Shown here: positions 6,924 through 11,077 of the stretch, piece by piece
How the letters are laid out: the number at the start of each line of letters is the position of its first letter
Numbering within the stretch: position 1 is the stretch's first letter
Assembly: GCA_003661825.1 (NCBI GenBank)
Contig: QMWW01000021.1
Location: 1-11,077 of the forward strand
DNA from: Thermoprotei archaeon
GTDB taxonomy: Archaea > Thermoproteota > Thermoprotei_A > Sulfolobales > Desulfurococcaceae
Direction: 5' to 3'
DNA: 11,077 nt
Position numbers and translations under genes: made by a program
Notes under the pieces: generated by a model
The model's database searches: none
What the model was told of the DNA's origin: nothing
Seen by the model: only the letters and a program-made list of their open reading frames with translations

Positions 6924-8051
6924 CTAGTAGTGATCTCCGAGTAGCCATATATTTCCTATGTATACGTTTCTAAGACCGTTTTTTCTAGCTATTTCTAGTG
7001 CACGTAAAATATGTCTACGGCTTGTACGTGGTAAGTCTACCAGCTCGTGATCTGGATGAAAAGCTAAAAATACGTATGGTATATCGGGGTCTAGCTCAGC
7101 TACGAATTTCGTCATTCCATCTATCTCATAGTCATCTATGTATCCTGGTACAAGTAGCGTTGAGATCACTAGGAGCGGGGGATCAATTCTTTCTCTAAAC
7201 CTACTTGCTACTGTTTCTATATTCTTTCTAATCAACTCTACATGTCTAGCTTCGGCTCCTGTTAGTGCATAGTACACTTCTGGGCTCCAAGCCTTTAAGT
7301 CTATCTTAACTATGCCTCCGGTAGTTATACTGTATTCAGTTGCTTTCTTTAGTAAGCTAGGATTCCATAGCCCGTTTGTCTCCCAGCATATTCTGAATAC
7401 GCGTAATCCTAGGCTATCTGCTTGTTTAAGTATTTCCCTAGTAGCTTTTAGGACAAAAGGGCTCCAAGGTCCCGGGTCTCCGCCGAAATAGCAGATACAT
7501 GTGGTTCTCTCGTTAACTGCTCTTACTAAATCCTTGATCGATATTACTGGTTTTCCTTTACTACTCATGGATCTATACTCCCAGTTTTGACAGTATAGGC
7601 AATCTAGGTTACACCCTCCCATGAATACAGCTATGTTGTAGTATCCTCTTTCACCCTGTGGTGTTAATGCGTACTTCGGATAACCTTTCCCAGTTATCGC
7701 GGGGCAGACAGGGAATGCAACGCAGTTTGTGGGATGGGGATCGTAGTAGTATAGCCCTATAGCTTTTTCATAGCTTTTCGTAACAACGTCTAGTTTTCTA
7801 CCAGTATAGAAGCGTATGCTGCAGTATCCTTTCTTATTCGTAAATAGGTTACATCCTCTGCCACAAACATTACAGCGCAGTTTGCCAGTGCTAGGAGTCT
7901 CTGGCACTAATCCGAATCTTAGCCTTGACTCGATATGGAGCTTTCTAACGATTTCGGATGCTTCTTTTCTAGTCCTTAGACAGTTTACACAAACGCCGAT
8001 CTTATCTGATACCGTGATACTGCTCCTACCGCATAGTATGCACTTCCCCAT
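6924..8051 (-). CDS. Radical SAM protein, PflA/AmmeMemoRadiSam-like (COG1180) with extra N-terminal Cys motifs
   Basis: 375 residues. The cluster motif GGCNLDCLYCQNW (C147, C151, C154) is the standard C-x3-C-x2-C radical SAM site. FGGDPGP (189-195) is the SAM-contacting glycine motif, and CWETNG (222-227) and VKIDLKAW (248-255) are strands typical of glycyl-radical-activase-like enzymes. Before the core come two Cys sets: C4-x2-C7 with C21-x2-C24, resembling a zinc ribbon, and C60, C63, C67, C77, which could hold a zinc or a second Fe-S cluster. The GGDPGP form and the N-terminal ribbon suggest an archaeal subgroup; the substrate is unknown. ATG 8051 lies 23-31 nt from ctatatatc, fitting a leaderless message, although GGGGGAG also sits just upstream. 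It is convergent with the tRNA gene. Confidence 0.88.
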   Translation of the reverse strand: MGKCILCGRSSITVSDKIGVCVNCLRTRKEASEIVRKLHIESRLRFGLVPETPSTGKLRCNVCGRGCNLFTNKKGYCSIRFYTGRKLDVVTKSYEKAIGLYYYDPHPTNCVAFPVCPAITGKGYPKYALTPQGERGYYNIAVFMGGCNLDCLYCQNWEYRSMSSKGKPVISIKDLVRAVNERTTCICYFGGDPGPWSPFVLKATREILKQADSLGLRVFRICWETNGLWNPSLLKKATEYSITTGGIVKIDLKAWSPEVYYALTGAEARHVELIRKNIETVASRFRERIDPPLLVISTLLVPGYIDDYEIDGMTKFVAELDPDIPYVFLAFHPDHELVDLPRTSRRHILRALEIARKNGLRNVYIGNIWLLGDHY

Positions 8052-8073
8052 ACACTCCCCCAGAATAGGGTTT

Positions 8074-8082
8074 GATATATAG
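8074..8082 (-). promoter_or_regulatory. TATA box of the COG1180 radical SAM gene
   Basis: On the minus strand this reads ctatatatc, placing the RNA start at about 8051-8052, on the ATG. A purine stretch GGGGGAG (8056-8062, minus) between box and start would only act as a ribosome site if transcription began further upstream, for example from taataa near 8085. Confidence 0.5.
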
Positions 8083-8088
8083 CTTATT

Positions 8089-8093
8089 AAAAA
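8089..8093 (-). terminator. T5 tract, possible terminator of the upstream 40-codon gene
   Basis: The minus strand reads agtttttaataag, 43 nt after the stop of the small ORF at 8136-8258. A short T-run fits an archaeal terminator but is weak evidence alone. Confidence 0.3.
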
Positions 8094-8135
8094 CTGGGAT
8101 AGATTAAACCGGGCTTCCAGCCTGCCTATTCTCTT

Positions 8136-8258
8136 CTAAATACTCCCTGGATCCTTAATTAGTAGGATGAAAAGCCGGGCGATAAGAGCTACTAAGAGTA
8201 GTGTGAACCCAAGTATAGCAGTGTCTAGGCCTATCTCCATGAACCCACTTAGTTCCAC
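8136..8258 (-). CDS. Candidate 40-residue single-helix membrane protein
   Basis: GTG at 8258 opens 40 codons ending at TAG 8136-8138. The product has a short polar N-terminus (VELSGFMEIGLD), a hydrophobic segment of about 22 residues containing ILGFTLLLVALIARLFIL with one central Arg, and a polar tail KDPGSI: a plausible single-pass membrane peptide. The minus strand carries gttaaaaa at 8279-8286, at the right distance for RNA to start at about 8257, on the GTG. An inner ATG seven codons in could also serve. The next gene on this strand is the COG1180 radical SAM protein. I do not recognise a family. Hydrophobic short ORFs do arise by chance; promoter placement and composition are the support. 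Confidence 0.45.
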   Translation of the reverse strand: MELSGFMEIGLDTAILGFTLLLVALIARLFILLIKDPGSI

Positions 8259-8278
8259 ATAGTTGCAGCTAGTTCGAC

Positions 8279-8286
8279 TTTTTAAC
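8279..8286 (-). promoter_or_regulatory. TATA-like box for the 40-codon ORF
   Basis: gttaaaaa on the minus strand, 22-29 nt before GTG 8258, predicting a leaderless start. Confidence 0.35.
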
Positions 8287-8324
8287 AGTGGCTATCGTGG
8301 ATGTGCTGATATATTAGCTTTTAG

Positions 8325-8423
8325 CTATAGCATTAAGCAAGCTATTGATAAAACACGTACTGCTAAACTCATTACGACTACTGTTAGTACGCAGTAAAAC
8401 CGATTAACATCCCTTACAACCAC
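8325..8423 (-). CDS. Candidate 32-residue hydrophobic micro-protein
   Basis: GTG at 8423 opens 32 codons ending at TAG 8325-8327. The product has a charged N-terminus (VVVRDVNRF) and then a hydrophobic stretch containing CVLTVVVMSLAVRVLSIACL with a single central Arg, an architecture close to the 40-residue product downstream on the same strand. A TATA element (aatatatt, 8447-8454, centre of a palindrome) would start RNA near 8424, immediately before the GTG. A longer form from GTG 8437 adds four residues and one Lys. No family recognised. Without conservation data this could be chance. Confidence 0.3.
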   Translation of the reverse strand: MVVRDVNRFYCVLTVVVMSLAVRVLSIACLML

Positions 8424-8443
8424 ATTTTTATAGACACTACTTA

Positions 8444-8457
8444 CTCAATATATTGAG
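8444..8457. promoter_or_regulatory. 14-bp perfect palindrome enclosing a TATA element, candidate operator
   Basis: CTCAATATATTGAG is identical on both strands. Its core AATATATT can act as a TATA box in either direction: leftward it fits the 32-codon ORF, while rightward it would start RNA about 70 nt before the NMD3 start. Lrp/AsnC-type regulators and other dimeric archaeal repressors bind such palindromes, and an Lrp-like gene lies in the adjacent unit. Binding is inferred. Confidence 0.4.
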
Positions 8458-8458
8458 G

Positions 8459-8512
8459 GCTTATATCGAGAAAAGCTCATTAACCATGGAAACACAGTAC
8501 TACTATTACTGA
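8459..8512 (+). promoter_or_regulatory. TATA-like box followed by an 8-codon Tyr-rich ORF
   Basis: gcttatat at 8459-8466 predicts RNA starting near 8488, next to ATG 8486, which opens METQYYYY and then TGA (8486-8512). The four consecutive Tyr codons just before the NMD3 promoter look like a leader peptide, but the ORF is so short that chance is the simpler reading. Confidence 0.2.
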
Positions 8513-8514
8513 GA

Positions 8515-8522
8515 CTATATAG
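8515..8522 (+). promoter_or_regulatory. TATA box of the NMD3 unit
   Basis: ctatatag, the best TATA match in this interval, predicts an RNA start at about 8544-8545. This selects the TTG at 8544 as a leaderless start codon, because the in-frame ATG 8532 and TTG 8526 would lie upstream of the transcript. Confidence 0.55.
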
Positions 8523-8543
8523 GTATTGGGCATGTGTAGTTTC

Positions 8544-9266
8544 TTGAAATTCTGTATATATTGCGGTACTGAAGGATCAGACGATAACCCAGTAGTAGGT
8601 AGCGTGTGTTTAAGTTGTAGGATTCGAAGAGGAGATATTCTTAGCTTAAAGGAAAGAGAACTACAAGTTGAGATGTGTAAGTCGTGCTATTCGATTAGAG
8701 TGGGATATAGGTGGCTTACAACTGGTGGCTTGGAAGATGCTGCTAAGGAGGTTATCTATAGAGTCTTACCTGAGAAAATAGTTCCCTCTAACGGTGTCAC
8801 ATCTTTAGAGATCGTTGGATTCGAATTTCTGACAGAGGTATCGTGGAGGACTTTGGTTAGAACGTACTTGAAAGGTAAATATGGGGGTGTAGAGTTCAAG
8901 TACTCAATAGATGTGGTAGTGTCATTTAAACCAGTAAAATGCCCTAGATGCATAATGGCTAATAGCAGAGAGTATGAAGCTGTTGTGCAGATCAGAAGCA
9001 TAAAGAGACCTCGGTTAGAGAAGCTAGTTGGCAGTATAGTGGAGAGGGATAAGAGATATGTAGAGAGTCTTGTTGATATCGTTGTTCAAAGCAATGGCAT
9101 TGATCTATACTTCTATGACAAGGGTACAGCACGCATGTTTGCTAGAACGCTAGCTAGAAAACTCGGCGGTAGAGTAAAGATAAAGGAGAACTATGAAGTA
9201 GCTGGAATGAGAAGCGGGGTTCAGAGAGCTAGGTTAGTGATAAGCGTTAGGCCGAGTCGGTTTTAG
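8544..9266 (+). CDS. nmd3: Archaeal NMD3 homologue (60S/50S subunit biogenesis factor)
   Basis: 240 residues from TTG 8544. Four C-x2-C pairs are present: FCIYCG (C4, C7), CLSC (C22, C25), CKSC (C45, C48) and CPRC (C133, C136), the zinc-binding pattern of the NMD3 N-terminal region. After CPRC comes EYEAVVQIR, then DLYFYDKGTARMFARTLARKLGG and a C-terminal strand RLVISVRPSRF, all characteristic of NMD3. In eukaryotes NMD3 carries the large ribosomal subunit out of the nucleus; archaeal forms lack the export tail and are thought to bind the large subunit during assembly. The length agrees with short archaeal versions. In-frame ATG 8532 or TTG 8526 would lengthen it by 4 or 6 residues; TTG 8544 is preferred because of the TATA box and because the protein then opens directly with the zinc ribbon. 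The next gene starts 6 nt later, so the two form an operon. Confidence 0.93.
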   Translation: MKFCIYCGTEGSDDNPVVGSVCLSCRIRRGDILSLKERELQVEMCKSCYSIRVGYRWLTTGGLEDAAKEVIYRVLPEKIVPSNGVTSLEIVGFEFLTEVSWRTLVRTYLKGKYGGVEFKYSIDVVVSFKPVKCPRCIMANSREYEAVVQIRSIKRPRLEKLVGSIVERDKRYVESLVDIVVQSNGIDLYFYDKGTARMFARTLARKLGGRVKIKENYEVAGMRSGVQRARLVISVRPSRF

Positions 9267-9272
9267 AGGGTA

Positions 9273-9857
9273 ATGAGTATTAAAAGGGGTTTTAGAGAAA
9301 TAATACTCCTTGGTGTAGTTATGTTGAGCTCTGGCGATGACGCAGATTTTAAGTTGATCTCCTCTATAGCTAGAAACTGTAGGGTAAACCTAACAAGTGT
9401 GGCACGTGAAACAGGCTATAGTTATACATCTCTTAGGGATAGGATCGAAAGATTGAGATCTAGGGGATTACTCGATATAAAGCCCATAATAGCCGCTAAG
9501 CTTTCAGGACAAGTTGCTGCTTTAATTAGAATTAGAACCCGTAATCCTGAACGCTTGATAGAATTACTCAGCGGGTGTAATAGAGTCCTAGGATTAATGA
9601 AGACTGGGGATGAGATAATAGCAATGGTTTATGGTAGAGATAAGATCGAAGTACTAAACATTATCAGCAGACTGTCTCTAGTAGGTGATGGATTAGAGGA
9701 ATACAGAGTAGAATATGGATCGCTACCTCAGAACTTCATGGTTTTAATAAGGCGGTCTAAGCCCTGTATACATAGATGTTTCGATAAAGATACAGGGTGT
9801 TTACCAGTACTTAGGCTCAAGGGCAATGGAGTAAATAACAACTATTTTAAGCCATAA
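9273..9857 (+). CDS. Lrp/AsnC-type transcription regulator with a C-terminal Cys/His cluster
   Basis: 194 residues from ATG 9273. A winged helix-turn-helix spans about 22-68 (DADFKLISSIARN...SVARETGYSYTSLRDRIERLRSRGLL), a layout typical of AsnC/Lrp N-termini. The remainder (about 78-160) has a strand-helix pattern resembling a ligand-sensing domain (AALIRIRTRNPERLIELLSG, LGLMKTGDEIIAMVYG), though diverged. The end carries PCIHRCFDKDTGC: C165, H167, C169 and C176, a possible metal site. The family domain begins near residue 19, so ATG 9321 (residue 17), which has GGTG 5 nt upstream, is a serious alternative start; the 9273 start has only GAGGG overlapping the nmd3 stop. It is co-transcribed with nmd3 and probably an auto- or local regulator. 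Its 3' end overlaps a convergent gene by 16 bp. Confidence 0.8.
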   Translation: MSIKRGFREIILLGVVMLSSGDDADFKLISSIARNCRVNLTSVARETGYSYTSLRDRIERLRSRGLLDIKPIIAAKLSGQVAALIRIRTRNPERLIELLSGCNRVLGLMKTGDEIIAMVYGRDKIEVLNIISRLSLVGDGLEEYRVEYGSLPQNFMVLIRRSKPCIHRCFDKDTGCLPVLRLKGNGVNNNYFKP

Positions 9858-10093
9858 TACTTCATTACTTCTTCATACAACTTATATATATCCTCGTAAC
9901 AGGGACTACGCCTAATCCTGTATATCCTTCTCCTATAGATAGGTGCTTCCCTAACTATAGCGGCAAGTATGTTTTCAAGAACTTTCCTTCCATCGCTATT
10001 AACGCAGTCTCCATAGAAGTACTTCTCTCTATTACTGAGGAGGAGTTCAAACAACCTTATAAGGTATTCACGGACTCGTTTTTTCTCCTTCAT
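9842..10093 (-). CDS. Small hypothetical protein, 83 residues, helical and Arg/Lys/Tyr-rich
   Basis: I do not recognise a family. The product is soluble and predicted helical, with strongly charged segments (MKEKKRVREYLIRLFELLLSN, a basic run YRRRIYRIRR at 53-62, then YEDIYKLYEEVMKYYGLK), two Cys (30 and 65) and many Tyr. The basic patch could bind nucleic acid; this is only a guess. It starts 14 nt after the stop of the DUF2797 gene with no promoter or Shine-Dalgarno of its own, so it is probably the second gene of that transcript. The stop codon lies inside the last codons of the convergent Lrp-like gene. Codon use resembles its neighbours. Confidence 0.7.
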   Translation of the reverse strand: MKEKKRVREYLIRLFELLLSNREKYFYGDCVNSDGRKVLENILAAIVREAPIYRRRIYRIRRSPCYEDIYKLYEEVMKYYGLK

Positions 10094-10107
10094 ACTATAG
10101 CCTAGGA

Positions 10108-11046
10108 TTAGCTTATAGTCTTTAGTACATTTCTATGTAGCAGTTCATTACCTCTGACGATGTAATAGTTGTTATTGTTAGGATAACTTAGCAGTAGATA
10201 TCCACTGTAGTAATCTATTACTTCAAGTCTTAAACCCTCTAGTTCTCTAACTCCTTTCTCCTTAGCTCTTATGTAGGGAACTACCTCTATGCCAGGCTCT
10301 ACTCTAAAAATCGGGTTTTCGCCTATATTTCTGATGGCAAAAGCCTTGGCTATTTTATCTCGTATTTTCTCAATTCTATATACAACGGTTACAAGAGGTG
10401 TTGATAGAGCTTCGTTAAGAGATCTCTTTGGTTTCTCCGTGAGTCCACTAAGCTTACCTATCCTTACTTCTAGCTCTCTAGTCTTAATAGCGCTCTTAGA
10501 CTTATAGACCATTGTAGCCAGTACGTGTGGTTGTTCCGCTATCCTATAGATAAGTCTCCAGTACCTTGTTGCTCCCACCTTCAGCCCTGAGGAACTATAC
10601 GCTAGTATGTATACAGCATACTCTATCTTATCACCAGCTTTCTCATCGAGTATTTGACAATTCCGTATGCTTTCTATACCAGCTAATTCAAAACACTTGC
10701 TATAAATTGCTTTAAGTGATTGCCGATGCTTTGCACAGTATCCTAATTTACTCGTGGCTTTTCCTAAGCAGTAGGCTCTCCTAACTGGGTCAACCCCGTT
10801 CTCGAGATCGCCAGAATGCCATCTACAGTACTCTTGAGTAGGCTTTGTAAACGCTATTTTCTCTCCCGGAGTTATTACGTGTAGCTCTCTATCCCCTTCC
10901 TCTTGCGATACGATGCCTTGAAACCTAGTCCTATACCTAATCACTTCCCGTGCATGTACTGTGCCGATGAATTGATCCAACCCTCCATATCCAACGTACT
11001 CTTTGGAATGGAAACTCATGTCTATCTTAAAAGTGCGTGGTATCAA
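10108..11046 (-). CDS. DUF2797-type protein with zinc-like Cys/His motif and GIY-YIG-like core
   Basis: 312 residues from TTG 11046. Residues 72-110 contain EYC-x2-H (C74, H77), YCLGK (C93) and GYC-x2-H (C104, H107), a likely zinc knuckle. Next is EYAVYILAYSSSGLKVGATR (142-161), then R168-I-A-E-Q172 and a later RELE (190-193). The order Tyr-Val-Tyr-Ile, Lys-Val-Gly-x-Thr-Arg, Arg, Glu resembles the GIY-YIG nuclease core; DUF2797 proteins share this block, but activity is unproven. The C-terminal 100 residues form an unrecognised region. TTG 11046 has GGTG 7 nt upstream; ATG 11019 is an inner alternative. The frame remains open to the window end, so the true start may lie outside. Confidence 0.78.
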   Translation of the reverse strand: MIPRTFKIDMSFHSKEYVGYGGLDQFIGTVHAREVIRYRTRFQGIVSQEEGDRELHVITPGEKIAFTKPTQEYCRWHSGDLENGVDPVRRAYCLGKATSKLGYCAKHRQSLKAIYSKCFELAGIESIRNCQILDEKAGDKIEYAVYILAYSSSGLKVGATRYWRLIYRIAEQPHVLATMVYKSKSAIKTRELEVRIGKLSGLTEKPKRSLNEALSTPLVTVVYRIEKIRDKIAKAFAIRNIGENPIFRVEPGIEVVPYIRAKEKGVRELEGLRLEVIDYYSGYLLLSYPNNNNYYIVRGNELLHRNVLKTIS

Positions 11047-11077
11047 GCCATAACACCAAGGTCCGCTTTGGAAAATA

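Larger units (their letters stand above)
8052..8543. other. 492-bp stretch without a conventional gene
   Basis: Divergent region between the COG1180 radical SAM gene and the NMD3 unit. It contains two candidate minus-strand micro-ORFs (8136-8258 and 8325-8423), TATA-like boxes, a 14-bp perfect palindrome (8444-8457), an 8-codon plus-strand ORF (8486-8512) and an interrupted inverted repeat TACTGC/GCAGTA (8358-8363 and 8391-8396). No tRNA, rRNA, C/D-box pair, CRISPR repeat or remnant of a larger gene was seen. Confidence 0.6.

Noticed and set aside
8167..8262. 31-codon ATG ORF on the plus strand
   Set aside because: It is antisense to the 40-codon minus-strand ORF, its product is a polar Ser/Arg-rich sequence without recognisable structure, and no TATA box lies at the right distance.
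8315..8327. Small inverted repeat TAGC-ttttа-GCTA as an operator
   Set aside because: Only 4 bp per arm, common in AT-rich DNA, and not placed at a promoter.
8358..8396. Inverted repeat TACTGC/GCAGTA as a hairpin RNA or terminator
   Set aside because: The 6-bp stem encloses 27 nt and extends only by interrupted pairs; no T-run follows, and it lies inside the candidate micro-ORF.
8259..8543. C/D-box sRNA in the divergent region
   Set aside because: CTGA occurs twice on the plus strand but no RTGATGA box is found at a suitable distance on either strand.
1..11077. CRISPR arrays, insertion sequences, integrase or phage genes
   Set aside because: No repeated spacer-like units, terminal inverted repeats, target duplications or transposase/integrase motifs were seen, and codon use is even across the genes.
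11047..11077. N-terminal extension of the DUF2797 gene to the window end
   Set aside because: The frame is open, but TTG 11046 has a GGTG ribosome site 7 nt upstream and gives a complete-looking product; an outside start cannot be excluded.

Overview
The window looks like chromosomal DNA of a hyperthermophilic crenarchaeon (Thermoproteota, most likely a Desulfurococcales-type organism). The evidence is an archaeal Hel308 helicase, archaeal NMD3, an Lrp/AsnC regulator, a tRNA-Thr with a canonical bulge-helix-bulge intron and no encoded CCA, AGA/AGG and ATA-rich codon use, frequent GTG/TTG starts, and TATA boxes placed so that many genes would be leaderless. I cannot name the genus. There is no sign of IS elements, phage genes or CRISPR.

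Layout. Positions 1-2138 (+) hold Hel308 lacking only its extreme N-terminus. Positions 2221-3603 (+) hold a 460-residue integral membrane protein built from five copies of the MscS-associated 'conserved TM helix', with a long exact-register internal duplication and no MscS beta domain. Positions 3642-5216 (+) hold a radical SAM protein of the COG1031 type with a C-x7-C-x2-C cluster motif. Positions 5271-6705 (+) hold a macro-domain protein, a MoaD/SAMP-like beta-grasp protein ending in Gly-Gly, and a GNAT acetyltransferase. Positions 6769-6882 (+) hold tRNA-Thr(UGU) with a 40-nt intron. Positions 6924-8051 (-) hold a second radical SAM protein (COG1180, PflA/AmmeMemoRadiSam-like) with extra N-terminal cysteine motifs.

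Positions 8052-8543 look empty at first sight. On the minus strand I find two very small ORFs (40 and 32 codons), each a single hydrophobic helix with a central Arg and each preceded by a TATA-like box at leaderless distance. The region also holds a perfect 14-bp palindrome containing a TATA element and a tiny Tyr-rich ORF on the plus strand. This is the least explained and most interesting part of the window.

Positions 8544-9857 (+) hold a two-gene unit, NMD3 followed 6 nt later by an Lrp/AsnC-type regulator with a C-terminal Cys/His cluster. Its end overlaps by 16 bp the end of a convergent minus-strand pair: a DUF2797 protein (10108-11046) followed by an 83-residue protein of unknown function (9842-10093).

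Functional view. The neighbourhood is mostly information-processing and cofactor/RNA-related housekeeping: fork repair, ribosome biogenesis, tRNA, two radical SAM enzymes, a sulfur-carrier/ubiquitin-like protein and an ADP-ribose-binding module. It is not a defence or mobile island. No single pathway unites the genes.
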